Part shown: positions 10,521 to 21,197 of the stretch, piece by piece
How positions within the stretch are numbered: position 1 is the first letter of the stretch
Layout: every line of letters begins with the position of its first letter
NCBI RefSeq assembly: GCF_015355755.1
Contig: NZ_JACVEE010000004.1
Location: 62,001-126,000, forward strand
Length of the DNA stretch: 64,000 nt
DNA from: Nocardia sp. XZ_19_385
GTDB lineage: Bacteria > Actinomycetota > Actinomycetes > Mycobacteriales > Mycobacteriaceae
Direction of reading: 5' to 3'
Notes under the pieces: model-generated
The model's database searches: none
The model's input: only the letters and a program-made list of their open reading frames with translations
What the model was told of the DNA's origin: nothing
Translations under genes and position numbers: made by a program

Positions 10521-11567
10521 ATGAGCACCACCAACATCCCCTCCCGTCGCGGCGTCCTGCTCGGCGGTCTGGCCGCCGGCGCGGGCCTGCTCGCGGCGGC
10601 CTGCACCTCCAACGACAGCACCTCCAACACTCAGGTTGCGGGAACTACCGGCGAGAACGCCGCCGCCGGAAAGGAGGTACGCATCGGGTTCTCGGCGCCC
10701 GCAGCCGATCACGGCTGGACCGCGGCCATCACCCGAAACGCCCGAGCGCAGGCCAGCGGGCTCAGCGATGTGAAGCTCGAGCTCACCGAGGGCACCAACG
10801 ATGTCGCCCGCCAGATCGAGCAGGTGCAGACGTTGATCAATCAGAAGGTCGATGTCCTGGTGATCTTGCCGTTCGATGGCAACGCCCTTACCGCTGTCGC
10901 GAAAAGCGCTATGTCAGCGGGGATTCCGGTGGTCAATCTGGACCGGGTGTTTGCCTCGGCGCTGGCCTACCGCACCTGGATCGGCGGCGACAACTACGGC
11001 ATGGGCATCAATGCGGGCAATTTCATCATCGCCAAGATGCGGGAGAAGAACATCGCCAATCCGGTGATCGTGGAGATCGCCGGAATCGACAACCTGCAGC
11101 TCACCCAGGAACGTAGCCAGGGCTTCAAGGACGCGCTCGCCACCGCCGGATTCCGGGTCGAGGCAAGGCAATCCACCGATTTCACGGCTGCGGGCGGGCA
11201 GCAGGTGGCGAGCCAGATGCTGCAGGCGGTGAAAAGGATCGACGCGATGTGGAATCACGACGACGATCAAGGCATCGGCGTGCTCGCCGCCATCCGGCAG
11301 GCCAACCGCGCCGGTGAATTCGTGATGGTCGGCGGCGCCGGCTCGACCCAGGCCATGAACGAGATCAAAGGTGGGAACTCGCCATTGCAGGCCACCGTGC
11401 TCTACAGCCCGGCCATGGCCTCCTCCGCCGTCACGCTCGCCCGGCTGCTGGGGCAGCGGAAAGCACTCGGTGATCTCGCCGAACACGATGTGCCCGCGAA
11501 GATTACGACCTTCTCCGCGGTGGTGACCAAAGACAACGTGGATCAGTACCTGGCCAACGGCTTCTGA
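10521..11567 (+). CDS. Sugar-binding lipoprotein of ABC importer (RbsB type)
   Basis: A 348-residue periplasmic-binding-type protein with a Tat-like signal (SRRGVLLGG, residues 8-16) and a probable lipid-anchoring Cys28 after LLAAA, so it would sit on the outer face of the membrane. The mature part begins [18 protein letters not shown], the usual first strand of the ribose-binding fold, with [18 protein letters not shown] near 115 and [14 protein letters not shown] near 240. It follows the permease by 27 bp with AAAGGA before the ATG. It delivers the sugar to the two upstream transporter subunits. Confidence 0.93.
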   Translation: MSTTNIPSRRGVLLGGLAAGAGLLAAACTSNDSTSNTQVAGTTGENAAAGKEVRIGFSAPAADHGWTAAITRNARAQASGLSDVKLELTEGTNDVARQIEQVQTLINQKVDVLVILPFDGNALTAVAKSAMSAGIPVVNLDRVFASALAYRTWIGGDNYGMGINAGNFIIAKMREKNIANPVIVEIAGIDNLQLTQERSQGFKDALATAGFRVEARQSTDFTAAGGQQVASQMLQAVKRIDAMWNHDDDQGIGVLAAIRQANRAGEFVMVGGAGSTQAMNEIKGGNSPLQATVLYSPAMASSAVTLARLLGQRKALGDLAEHDVPAKITTFSAVVTKDNVDQYLANGF

Positions 11568-11575
11568 GGAGCCCG

Positions 11576-12739
11576 ATGACATCGACACACCGCCCGCGGA
11601 TCGGTATCGGCCTGGTCGGCCATGCTTTCATGGGCCGCGCCCATTCGCACGCCTGGCGCAGCGTGGACGCGATCTTCGAATTGCCTTGGCAGCCCGTACT
11701 TTCGGTACTCGCGGGCCGGGATGCCGAGCGGGCGGGCGCGGCGGCCGCCCGGCTCGGCTGGGGGAGTGCGGTGAGCGACTGGAAACTCCTGCTCACACGA
11801 GACGATGTCGATCTCATCGATATCTGCACCCCTGGCGACAGTCATGCCGAAATCGCCATTGCCGCACTGGAAGCCGGAAAACACGTGCTGTGCGAGAAGC
11901 CCCTCGCCAATACCGTGGCCGAGGCGGAATCGATGGCCGCGGCGGCGGAGCGGGCCGCCCGCCAGGGGGTGCGGTCCATGGTCGGCTTCAGCTACCGGCG
12001 AGTGCCGGCGCTGGCGTTGGCCCGAAACCTGGTGGCACAGGGGCGAATCGGCACGATCCGGCATGTGCGGGCGCAGTATCTCCAAGACTGGCTCGCCGAT
12101 CCGCAAACGCCGCTGAGCTGGCGACTGGACCGGCAGCGCGCCGGATCCGGTGCGCTCGGGGATATCGGCGCGCACATCATCGACGCCACCCAGTTCGTCA
12201 CCGGGGAAGCGCTGACCGGGGTGTCGGCCATGCTGGACACCTTCGTCACCGAACGCCCGCTCCCGGACGGGCCGGGCAGCGGGCCCGTCACCGTCGACGA
12301 CGCCGCCCTGTTCCTCGGGCGGCTCTCCGGCGGCGGGCTGGCCTCCTTCGAGGCCAGCCGGGTCGCGGCGGGCCGCAAGAACTCATTACGCCTGGAGCTC
12401 AACGGAACTCGCGGCTCGCTGGCCTTCGACCTGGAGGCGATGAACGAGCTGTGGTTCCACGACCACACCGAGGAGCCCGAGACCGCCGGCTTCCGGCGCA
12501 TCCTGGTCACCGAACCGCAGCACCCCTACGCCGGCGCCTGGTGGCCGCCCGGACATGGCCTCGGCTACGACCACACCTTCGCCAATCAGGTCGCCGACCT
12601 CGTCATCGCGATCGCGGCCGGCAAGGATCCCGAACCCACCTTCGCCGACGGGCTCGCCGTGCAGCGCGTGCTCGCGGCAGTCGAGGCGAGCGCGGCCGAG
12701 CAGGGCCGCTGGACCGCCATCGGAGGAGCACAATCATGA
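11576..12739 (+). CDS. Gfo/Idh/MocA family sugar dehydrogenase
   Basis: A 387-residue NAD(P)-dependent oxidoreductase. Seen: Rossmann start [19 protein letters not shown], the [16 protein letters not shown] segment, and [13 protein letters not shown] carrying the conserved Glu-Lys-Pro. The C-terminal half has the [12 protein letters not shown] metal-free active-site helix typical of inositol and glucose-fructose oxidoreductase relatives. It begins 8 bp after the binding protein and ends overlapping the isomerase gene by 4 bp, so it very likely oxidises the imported sugar, inositol or a derivative. The exact substrate is not readable. Confidence 0.92.
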   Translation: MTSTHRPRIGIGLVGHAFMGRAHSHAWRSVDAIFELPWQPVLSVLAGRDAERAGAAAARLGWGSAVSDWKLLLTRDDVDLIDICTPGDSHAEIAIAALEAGKHVLCEKPLANTVAEAESMAAAAERAARQGVRSMVGFSYRRVPALALARNLVAQGRIGTIRHVRAQYLQDWLADPQTPLSWRLDRQRAGSGALGDIGAHIIDATQFVTGEALTGVSAMLDTFVTERPLPDGPGSGPVTVDDAALFLGRLSGGGLASFEASRVAAGRKNSLRLELNGTRGSLAFDLEAMNELWFHDHTEEPETAGFRRILVTEPQHPYAGAWWPPGHGLGYDHTFANQVADLVIAIAAGKDPEPTFADGLAVQRVLAAVEASAAEQGRWTAIGGAQS

Positions 12740-13743
12740 GACCGATCACGCTGTTCACCGGCCAATGGGCGGACCTGCCCTTCGAGCAGGTGTGCGCCCT
12801 GGCCGCCGACTGGGGCTACGATGGACTCGAAATCGCCTGTTCCGGCGACCATTTCGAAGTCGACAAGGCGCTGTTTGACCCGAATTACGTGGCAGCCAAA
12901 CGCAAAACCCTGGAACGCCACGGCCTCCAGGTTTTCGCCATCTCCAATCACCTGGTCGGCCAGGCGATCTGCGACCACCCGATCGACGAGCGCCACCGCG
13001 CCATCATCCCGGCCCGCATCTGGGGCGACGGCGAACCCGAAGGCGTCCGTCGCCGCGCCGCCGCCGAAATGGCCGACACCGCCCGGGCGGCCGCCGCTCT
13101 CGGCGTCCGCACCGTCGTCGGTTTCACCGGCTCGAGCATCTGGCACACGGTCGCGATGTTCCCGCCGGTCCCACCGGAAACCATCGACCGCGGCTACCAG
13201 GATTTCGCCGACCGCTGGAACCCCATCCTCGACGTCTTCGACACCGAAGGCATCCGCTTCGCCCACGAGGTGCACCCCAGCGAAATCGCCTACGACTACT
13301 GGACCACCGTGCGCGCCCTGGCCGCCGTCGACCACCGCCCGGCCTTCGGCTTGAACTGGGACCCTTCACATTTCATCTGGCAGGACCTAGACCCGGTCGC
13401 CTTCATCCTCGACTTCGCCGACCGCATCTACCACGTCGACTGCAAGGACACCAAGCTCCGCTGCACCGACGGCCGCCGCGGCCGCCTCTCCTCCCACCTC
13501 CCGTGGGCCGACTTCCGCCGCGGCTGGGACTTCGTCTCCACCGGCCGCGGCGACGTCCCCTGGGAAGACTGCTTCCGCGCCCTCAACGCCATCGGCTACA
13601 CCGGCCCCATCTCGATCGAATGGGAGGACGCCGGCATGGACCGCACGATAGGAGCCCCCGAAGCCCTGTCCTTCATCCGCCGCTACAACGCGATCACACC
13701 CCCGGCGGCCGCCTTCGACGCGGCCTTCGACAACCAGCGCTAG
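12736..13743 (+). CDS. Sugar phosphate isomerase/epimerase (AP endonuclease family 2 TIM barrel)
   Basis: A 335-residue xylose-isomerase-like TIM barrel protein. Candidate metal ligands are spread along the barrel as in the family: Glu and His in AHEVHPSE, Asp and His in [10 protein letters not shown], His-Val-Asp in YHVDCKDTK, and Glu in SIEWEDAG. The ATG at 12736 overlaps the previous stop (ATGA) and has GGAGGA upstream. It is the last gene of the operon that starts with the ROK regulator and would isomerise or epimerise the product of the dehydrogenase. Paired Gfo/Idh/MocA and TIM-barrel enzymes are common in inositol and keto-sugar pathways. Confidence 0.9.
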   Translation: MRPITLFTGQWADLPFEQVCALAADWGYDGLEIACSGDHFEVDKALFDPNYVAAKRKTLERHGLQVFAISNHLVGQAICDHPIDERHRAIIPARIWGDGEPEGVRRRAAAEMADTARAAAALGVRTVVGFTGSSIWHTVAMFPPVPPETIDRGYQDFADRWNPILDVFDTEGIRFAHEVHPSEIAYDYWTTVRALAAVDHRPAFGLNWDPSHFIWQDLDPVAFILDFADRIYHVDCKDTKLRCTDGRRGRLSSHLPWADFRRGWDFVSTGRGDVPWEDCFRALNAIGYTGPISIEWEDAGMDRTIGAPEALSFIRRYNAITPPAAAFDAAFDNQR

Positions 13744-13763
13744 GCCCGTCAGGGCAATCCGCG

Positions 13764-14603
13764 TCAGCCTGTCGCGATCGCGAGGACTCCAACCAGCGCC
13801 GCCCCGACGCCGACCTGTTGCGGGCGACCGAGCTTCTCGTTCAAGAAGATTCGAGCCAGCGCGATGGTGACGAGGGTGTGCAAGGCCCCCAGTACGGCGA
13901 CGACGCCGACCATGCCGAGGGTCGAGGCGGTCGCGTAGAGGGCATCGGCGGCCACGATCAGCACGCCGATGAGCGCGATCGCGGGGATATCCTTGGGCGG
14001 CAACGTGACTCGCTGCCGTCCGACGAGAACGACAGCACCGATCAGTCCGACGGCGGTGAGCCGTGCGGTCAGCAGCGCCCATCCGATATCACCCGTGCTC
14101 GCGGTGTCCATGGCCAAGAAAAAGGTGCCGAAGCCGGCCGCGGCGAGCAGGCCGAAGCCGATGCTCGGCAACACCTGACCGCCCTTACCGCCCTGATCGG
14201 ACTGATACGAAGCAACCATCAAACCGATGAGAGCCACAGCGAGCCCGGCCAATTGAAGTACTCCCGGCACCTCGCCGAGCAACAACCCGGCCAGCAGGGG
14301 CACCACCGGCGCAGTCGACGCGACCGCCGCGACAATGCTGATGCTGCCGACCGCCAACCCGCGATACAGCGCGGCAACCGCAGCAGTTTCCGCAAGCCCC
14401 GCCAAGGCGGCATAGCCGAGCGAGGCAGGTTCCGGCAGACCGCCACCGCGGACCAGCGCAAAGACCGTCACCAGCACCAGCGCGGTGGACTGCGAGATCA
14501 GCAGCACTGAAAGCAGCGGGAGCGTACGACTTTTCAACCCCCCGAGGAAGTCCGAGGTACCCCAGCCGAACGCCGCACCGAGGGCGAGCACGATCGCGAT
14601 CAT
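13764..14603 (-). CDS. EamA/DMT family transporter
   Basis: A 279-residue membrane protein with about ten hydrophobic segments in two homologous halves, the layout of drug/metabolite transporters. It begins IVLALGAAFGWGTSDFLGG, a good EamA start, and the second half repeats the pattern around ISFGLLAAAGFGTFFLA. It would export a small metabolite or drug; the substrate is unknown. It is convergent with the sugar operon, 20 bp from its end. Its promoter carries two copies of a 10-bp palindrome (see the upstream site), so it is probably tightly repressed. Confidence 0.88.
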   Translation of the reverse strand: MIAIVLALGAAFGWGTSDFLGGLKSRTLPLLSVLLISQSTALVLVTVFALVRGGGLPEPASLGYAALAGLAETAAVAALYRGLAVGSISIVAAVASTAPVVPLLAGLLLGEVPGVLQLAGLAVALIGLMVASYQSDQGGKGGQVLPSIGFGLLAAAGFGTFFLAMDTASTGDIGWALLTARLTAVGLIGAVVLVGRQRVTLPPKDIPAIALIGVLIVAADALYATASTLGMVGVVAVLGALHTLVTIALARIFLNEKLGRPQQVGVGAALVGVLAIATG

Positions 14604-14656
14604 GAAACAGCTTTCCTTCTCTGAACTCTCGGCGTCAGGCTGTCAGCCCAATTCCA

Positions 14657-14699
14657 TTACATGTAACGCAAACCTAGTCGCATATTGGTTACATGTAAA
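14657..14699 (-). promoter_or_regulatory. Promoter with twin TTACATGTAA operators
   Basis: The palindrome TTACATGTAA occurs at 14657-14666 and again at 14689-14698, with centres exactly 32 bp (three helical turns) apart. Read on the minus strand, TTTACA (14699-14694) and TAGGTT (14676-14671) form a -35/-10 pair with a 17-bp spacer. One palindrome covers the -35 and the other lies just past the -10, the arrangement of a repressor pair. The only gene downstream on this strand is the EamA transporter. Confidence 0.7.
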
Positions 14700-14838
14700 C
14701 AAGATTCACGGAACTTGCCTCAGCCTGCGTTGCCGGTCGCTGGAGCGACCTCGGGGCATCGGAATGTTGCCGCTCGCACGCGCGAATCCGGCGGGGACGG
14801 ACAGCCTGGATGTTTGAGCGCAGCGCGACACGGGAAAC

Positions 14839-14870
14839 GATGTACCTGCGGTCGGAACCGCAGGTACATC
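14839..14870 (-). terminator. Hairpin terminator of tRNA-Arg
   Basis: A perfect inverted repeat with 14-bp arms (GATGTACCTGCGGT and its complement) and a CGGA loop sits 9 bp past the 3' end of tRNA-Arg on the minus strand. There is no long U run, which is common for actinobacterial terminators. Confidence 0.75.
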
Positions 14871-14878
14871 CGGTGAAG

Positions 14879-14952
14879 CGCCCCCGGCAGGAATCGAACC
14901 TGCGACCTAGGGATTAGAAGGCCCTTGCTCTATCCAACTGAGCTACGGAGGC
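14879..14952 (-). tRNA. tRNA-Arg (anticodon UCU)
   Basis: The minus strand folds as a 74-base cloverleaf: acceptor GCCTCCG pairs with CGGGGGC (one G-U), D stem GCTC/GAGC, T stem GCAGG/CCTGC around TTCGAAT. The anticodon loop CTTCTAA gives UCU, reading AGA. The last pair of the anticodon stem is a C-U mismatch. CCA is not encoded. Confidence 0.95.
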
Positions 14953-15142
14953 AGTTGATGGGGTTCCACCTTGGCCGACATTGGCCCTTGCTGTCCAGCA
15001 CGGCAAGTATAGCGACCGTCCAGATCGCTACTTGTTAGCGACGGAAACATTTTTGTCGTGTCGGGCCGGGCCGGCCCAGGAACAGGTTATCGGCCCAAAC
15101 CCGGCCGGGCTACGTATTAAGTGTCCAACTACGCTCAGTCGT

Positions 15143-17185
15143 ATGTCGTCACCGCTGGACCCGCACGCCGAAGCAGAGGTATCGGACGCCGCGGGGACGG
15201 GTTCATCGGGGGCGTTCGCCGTGGTCACCGCGATTTCGATCGCTGTCGCGGCCGTGGTCGCGGCGCTGGTCGTGGGGCTTTCGGCGGCGCAGGCGCTGAG
15301 TCTGCTGGGCATACCTGATCCCGGTCCACTGACCACTTACGGCCTGCCCGCGATCCGGGCGCTCAATGATCTGCTCGCGGCGCTGACGGTGGGCTCGCTG
15401 ATGTTCGCGGCGTTCCTGGTACCGCCGCAATCCAACGGGCTACTCGACGTCGCCGGCTACCGGGCGTTGCGGCGCGCCTCCAACTTCGCGGTGATGTGGG
15501 CTTGCTGTGCGGCGCTGCTGGTCCCGCTGACGGTGTCGGACACGACCGGCCAGCACGTCGGGAAGGTCTGGCGGCCCGAGCAGCTCTGGCGCGCGATCGA
15601 TCTGGTGGACCTGGCGCAGGCGTGGCGGACCACGGTCGTGCTCGCACTGATCGTCGCGGTCGGCTGCCGGCTCGCGCTGCGGTGGGGCTGGGCGCCGGTG
15701 CTGTTCGGCGGAGCCATCGTGACGATGATGCCGCTGGCGTTGACCGGGCACTCGTCATCCGGCGGCTCGCACGATCTGGCGACCAACAGCCTGATCCTGC
15801 ACCTGATCTCATCCGCGGTATGGGTCGGCGGACTGTTCGCGGTGCTCGCCTACGCGATGCGCGGCGGCGCACACACGGCGCTCGCGGCCCGACGGTTCTC
15901 GCTCACCGCGACGGTCGCGTTCGTCGTCATCGCGGCCAGCGGGGTCCTGAATTCGGTGGTCCGGGTGTCCTGGTCGGAGCTGTTCAGCACCACCTACGGC
16001 CAGCTGATCGTCGCGAAGGCGGCGGCGCTGATCGTGCTCGGCGTGTTCGGCTACATGCAGCGCCGTGCGGCCCTGCCTGCACTGGCCGCGGACCCGAGCG
16101 ATCGGGGTGCGCTGATCCGCTTCGGCGGCGTCGAAGCGTTGATCTTCGCCGCCACCATGGGCCTCGCCGTGGGCCTCGGCCGCACCCCGCCGCCCGCACC
16201 GACAACCTCGCCGACACCTGCGGAAGTCGAGATCGGCTACAACCTGGCCGGCCCGCCGACTCTGACAAGGCTGCTGTTCGACTGGCGCTTCGACCTGATC
16301 TTCGGCACGCTGGCCATCGTGGCGGCGGTGTTGTATCTGATCGGGGTGCGCCGCCTGCGCTCGCGCGGCGACTCCTGGCCGGTCGGCCGGACCATCGCCT
16401 GGCTGTCCGGCTGCGCGGTCCTGCTGTTGGCCACGTCCTCGGGCGTGGGCCGCTATTCGCCCGCGATGTTCAGCGTGCACATGGGCCAGCACATGGCGTT
16501 GTCCATGCTCGCCCCCATTCTTTTCGCGCTCGGCGGCGCGGTCACCCTGGCGCTGCGGACGTTGCCCGCGGCCGGGAAGACCGGTGCGCCGGGGCCGCGC
16601 GAATGGATCCTGGCGGCGGTGCACAATCCGGTGTCGCGGTTCCTGACCCACCCGATCGTCGCGTCGGTGATCTTCGTCGGCGGCTTCTACGCGCTGTACC
16701 TGGGCGGCATCTACGACTCGGTGGTCGACTCGCATGCCGCGCACCTGATGATGAACCTGCACTTCCTGCTCAGCGGCTATCTCTTCTACTGGGTGGTGAT
16801 CGGCATCGATCCGAAGCCGCGCCAGGTGCAACCGCTGACCAAGCTGGGCATGGTGTTCGGCTCGCTGCCCTTCCATGCCTTCTTCGGTGTCGCGCTGATG
16901 AGCATGACCACGGTGCTGGGCGGCTGGTTCTTCCGCGGTCTCGGCCTCGGCTGGAATGCCGACCTGCTCGACGACCAGCGCACCGGCGGCAGCTTCGCGT
17001 GGGCCAGCGGCGAGGTGCCGCTCGTCGTGGTGATGCTGGCGCTGCTGATCCAGTGGTCGCGCAGCGACGCGCGACTGGCGAAGCGCACCGACCGAGCGGC
17101 CGACCGCGACCACGACGCCGAGCTGGCCGCGCACAACGCGATGTTCGCCGAGCTGAACAAGCGTGATCGCGGAGTGCGCGAATGA
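15143..17185 (+). CDS. CopD-CtaG fusion: copper/cytochrome oxidase assembly membrane protein
   Basis: A 680-residue membrane protein with two parts. The N-terminal half (to about residue 350) is CopD-like, with HSSSGGSHD and several hydrophobic helices as in copper resistance proteins. The C-terminal half is CtaG-like, with FSVHMGQHMALSML, YLGGIYDSVVDSHAAHL and NLHFLLSGYLFYWVVIGIDP, rich in histidines and methionines that could bind copper. Such fusions are common in actinobacteria and are linked to delivering copper to cytochrome oxidase. The ATG at 15143 starts just before the polar leader; an ORF extension 54 codons longer has no typical sequence. It stands alone, after tRNA-Arg. Confidence 0.9.
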   Translation: MSSPLDPHAEAEVSDAAGTGSSGAFAVVTAISIAVAAVVAALVVGLSAAQALSLLGIPDPGPLTTYGLPAIRALNDLLAALTVGSLMFAAFLVPPQSNGLLDVAGYRALRRASNFAVMWACCAALLVPLTVSDTTGQHVGKVWRPEQLWRAIDLVDLAQAWRTTVVLALIVAVGCRLALRWGWAPVLFGGAIVTMMPLALTGHSSSGGSHDLATNSLILHLISSAVWVGGLFAVLAYAMRGGAHTALAARRFSLTATVAFVVIAASGVLNSVVRVSWSELFSTTYGQLIVAKAAALIVLGVFGYMQRRAALPALAADPSDRGALIRFGGVEALIFAATMGLAVGLGRTPPPAPTTSPTPAEVEIGYNLAGPPTLTRLLFDWRFDLIFGTLAIVAAVLYLIGVRRLRSRGDSWPVGRTIAWLSGCAVLLLATSSGVGRYSPAMFSVHMGQHMALSMLAPILFALGGAVTLALRTLPAAGKTGAPGPREWILAAVHNPVSRFLTHPIVASVIFVGGFYALYLGGIYDSVVDSHAAHLMMNLHFLLSGYLFYWVVIGIDPKPRQVQPLTKLGMVFGSLPFHAFFGVALMSMTTVLGGWFFRGLGLGWNADLLDDQRTGGSFAWASGEVPLVVVMLALLIQWSRSDARLAKRTDRAADRDHDAELAAHNAMFAELNKRDRGVRE

Positions 17186-17228
17186 CATGTGAGCCGGCGG
17201 GGAGATACCGCCGGGCAACGGAGCGTTC

Positions 17229-18206
17229 GTGACCGACCGGGGGCTGTTCGAGGATTGTCTGGGGGAGGACAGGGTTGCGGGGCGGGTGTATCGGTCGGAT
17301 GTGCGGGCGGCGCGGAAACGGCTGGCGGGTCGGGTGCGTAAGACGCCGGTGTTCCACACCTCGGTGCCGGGTCCGAACGGACCGGTGCCGGTCACACTGA
17401 AGCTCGAATACCTGCAGCACGGTGGCACTTTCAAGGTGCGCGGCAGTTTGAACGCGCTGCTGGAGTCGGGGAGGTCGGCCGATCATGTAGTCATCGCCTC
17501 CGGCGGCAACGCGGGTATCGCCGCCGCGCTGGCCGCCGCCCAGCTGGGCAAGGGCTGCACGGTGGTGGTGCCGGAGTCGGCGCCGCACACCAAGGTCGCC
17601 GCGATGTGGTCTTACGGGGCCGAAGTGCTGTGGCACGGCACGACTTACGCCGAGGCGCACCGGTACGCCCAGGAACTGGCCGTGGAACGGCGGGCCATGC
17701 AGCTGCATGCCTACGACCTGCCCGCGGTGGTCGCCGGGGCGGGGGTGATCGGGCTCGAACTCGAAGAGCAGGTGCGTGGACGGCCGCCGGTGCTGGCCGC
17801 GGTCGGCGGTGGCGGGTTGATCGCCGGGGTCGCGGCCGCGCTGGGGCGCAGGCAGCCGGTGATCGGGATCGAACCCGAGGGTGTGCCTGCACTGCACGCG
17901 GCGTTGCGCGCGAACCGTCCGGTGGAGGTGCGGGCGGCCGGTCGAGGTTCGGAAGTGCTGGGCGCCACCAGGATCGGCGATATCGCGCTCGATGTGGCCC
18001 GCCGCTATGACGTGCGGTCGCTGCTGGTCACCGACGATGCCATCGTCACCGCCCGCGACTATCTGTGGCGTGAGTTCCGCATCGTCGTCGAATTCTCGGG
18101 TGCGACGGCATTCGCCGCCATCCAGAGCGGCGCCTATGTGCCGGCCCGGGGTGAGCGGCCGGTGGTCGTGCTCTGCGGCGCCAATACCGATCTCGACATC
18201 GGCTGA
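17229..18206 (+). CDS. PLP-dependent threonine/serine dehydratase-like enzyme
   Basis: A 325-residue fold-type II PLP enzyme. Seen: the Schiff-base lysine in GTFKVRGSLNA (near residue 60), the substrate loop ASGGNAGIAAA, the phosphate-binding glycine loop VGGGGLIAGVAAAL, and the C-terminal CGANTD. These match threonine or serine dehydratases without a regulatory ACT domain. It would deaminate a hydroxy amino acid to a keto acid; a related racemase or diaminopropionate activity cannot be excluded. The GTG at 17229 follows CGGAGCGTTC, a fair ribosome site. It lies 43 bp after the CopD-CtaG gene but the functions are not obviously linked. Confidence 0.87.
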   Translation: MTDRGLFEDCLGEDRVAGRVYRSDVRAARKRLAGRVRKTPVFHTSVPGPNGPVPVTLKLEYLQHGGTFKVRGSLNALLESGRSADHVVIASGGNAGIAAALAAAQLGKGCTVVVPESAPHTKVAAMWSYGAEVLWHGTTYAEAHRYAQELAVERRAMQLHAYDLPAVVAGAGVIGLELEEQVRGRPPVLAAVGGGGLIAGVAAALGRRQPVIGIEPEGVPALHAALRANRPVEVRAAGRGSEVLGATRIGDIALDVARRYDVRSLLVTDDAIVTARDYLWREFRIVVEFSGATAFAAIQSGAYVPARGERPVVVLCGANTDLDIG

Positions 18207-18427
18207 GCATCGTAGTCCGCCGCTTCGGCAAGACGATTCGAAGCTGAGCGCGAAAGCCCTGGTCACGGCATGTGAAGGGGTGGGTGTCCACAGTCGGGAA
18301 AGTTGTCCCCAAATTCGATTTCGGCGATCCGTTCCGGGCTCGCGGCGCGCACGCTGGAGGAGTCCTCGCAGCGGGGAGCAAGCACCCGGGGCGTCTGCTC
18401 AGGTCCGAAATCCGAAGGGGCGTAACC

Positions 18428-18946
18428 ATGTACGAGCCACTGACGACCATCGTCGGCAATGTCGTCACCACTCCGGTGCGGCGCCAGCTGCCCACCGGGG
18501 AGCCGATGGTGACCTTCCGCCTGGGCAGCACCTCGCGGCGGCGCGACGCCTCCGGGGAGTGGGTCGACAGCGGGACGATGTTCCTCACCATCACCTGCTG
18601 GCGCCGGCTCGCCCTCGGCGTCGACGGCTCGCTGCACCGCGGCGACCCGGTGGTCGTGCACGGCCACCTGCGCACCGTCGAATTCCGCGCCAAGGACGGC
18701 ACCGACCGCCGCGAGCTGGAACTACGGGCCTACACCGTCGGGCCCGATCTCTCCCGCTGCGCCGCGGCCATCACCCGCAACTCCGACTACGGGTCCGGCT
18801 CCGGGCCCGCGAGCCTGATGCGGAATACTTGTCAGGGATCGAGCGCTGAAGAACGCGCACGTGTCGGCGAGAACCAGGGGGATGCGACGACCGTGCAGAG
18901 CGACTCCTCCTCCGACCGCGCCGAAACACAGCCGGTCGACGCCTGA
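18428..18946 (+). CDS. ssb: Single-stranded DNA-binding protein (second Ssb)
   Basis: A 172-residue OB-fold protein. The fold covers about residues 4-105 (TIVGNVVTTPVRRQ, then TFRLGSTSRRRD, FLTITCWRRLA and GDPVVVHGHLRTVEF). The tail is polar and ends SDRAETQPVDA rather than the acidic DDDIPF type tip of the main Ssb, so it is probably the paralogue (Ssb2, Rv2478c-like) seen in mycobacteria and not the essential replication Ssb. The ATG at 18428 has GGGG upstream; an in-frame extension back to 18272 does not resemble Ssb. It lies 55 bp before ettA, the same neighbour as in mycobacteria. Confidence 0.88.
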   Translation: MYEPLTTIVGNVVTTPVRRQLPTGEPMVTFRLGSTSRRRDASGEWVDSGTMFLTITCWRRLALGVDGSLHRGDPVVVHGHLRTVEFRAKDGTDRRELELRAYTVGPDLSRCAAAITRNSDYGSGSGPASLMRNTCQGSSAEERARVGENQGDATTVQSDSSSDRAETQPVDA

Positions 18947-18988
18947 TCCACGGCACCCTCGACTTCGCTCCACCGACCCCTAGACCGA

Positions 18989-18994
18989 TAGGCT
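18989..18994 (+). promoter_or_regulatory. -10 hexamer of ettA (leaderless start)
   Basis: TAGGCT ends 7 bp before the ettA ATG, the spacing of actinobacterial leaderless promoters, and there is no ribosome site between. The -35 is weak. Confidence 0.55.
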
Positions 18995-19001
18995 TGCGTA
19001 T

Positions 19002-20678
<1,677 letters not shown>

Positions 20679-20698
20679 CCCGGGCCGAATCCCGATCC

Positions 20699-20749
20699 AC
20701 GCCGAGCGGCGGGGCGAGCGCAGCGGCGCATCGCCCCGCCGCTCGGCGT
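20699..20749 (+). terminator. Strong hairpin terminator after ettA
   Basis: A perfect 19-bp GC-rich inverted repeat (arms 20699-20717 and 20731-20749, 13-base loop) begins 21 bp past the ettA stop. There is no U tract. Confidence 0.8.
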
Positions 20750-21197
20750 AGGTGGCCCGAACATGCTGTCGAAAGCGCGTTTTTCGCCGAAGGTGTCACA
20801 AAAGCGCCATCTTGCCGAAGGACCTGCGGCGGCAACCGGCCCGAAGCCGGGTCCGCCGAAGGAAATTTCGTCCACCTGGACAGTGGCGCAACTCTCGCTA
20901 GGGTGGTGACCGTGCATGCGCAGGCGCAGTCCAGGCTGAGTTCACCCACCCCGTCGGCTGTCGCCTCCTGCCGTCCCCGTGGGGTCATACCTACTGCGAA
21001 CGCGTCTACGTGAGGGTGTCGGTCCGATCGGTGCTGTGCCAGCGTTTTTGACGATGGCAATTCGGCGGCTACCACTATGGCAGTGGTGAACACCCTGTGT
21101 TTAGAAGGGATTTCACCCCCGCGCGTGTATCGCACAGCTACTCTCGGACCGGCGTCACTTTGTTGCGGAACCGAATCCGAGGAGTTGGCGAAAAATT
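20750..21197 (+). other. Long leader region of gdh with two candidate promoters and a possible upstream ORF
   Basis: This 448-bp stretch holds no recognisable protein gene. It carries a promoter-like pair, TGGACA (20877-20882) and TAGGGT (20899-20904), 16 bp apart. A GTG at 20912, 7 bp past the -10, could open a 33-codon leader peptide ending at 21013. A second weaker pair is TTGACG (21048-21053) and TACCAC (21070-21075), followed by the dyad ACCACT/AGTGGT (21071-21087). The long region before gdh suggests elaborate control. Confidence 0.5.
20877..20904 (+). promoter_or_regulatory. Candidate promoter upstream of gdh
   Basis: TGGACA, a 16-bp spacer and TAGGGT match the actinobacterial housekeeping consensus closely. 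Transcription would start near 20911, giving a leader of almost 290 bases before gdh. Confidence 0.55.

Noticed and set aside
15809..18266. Minus-strand frames of 541 and 498 residues over the CopD-CtaG and dehydratase genes
   Set aside because: Histidine/arginine-rich translations with no domain, opposite strand to clear genes.
18272..18427. Longer start for ssb
   Set aside because: The extra 52 residues have no Ssb similarity and the ATG at 18428 starts exactly at the OB fold.
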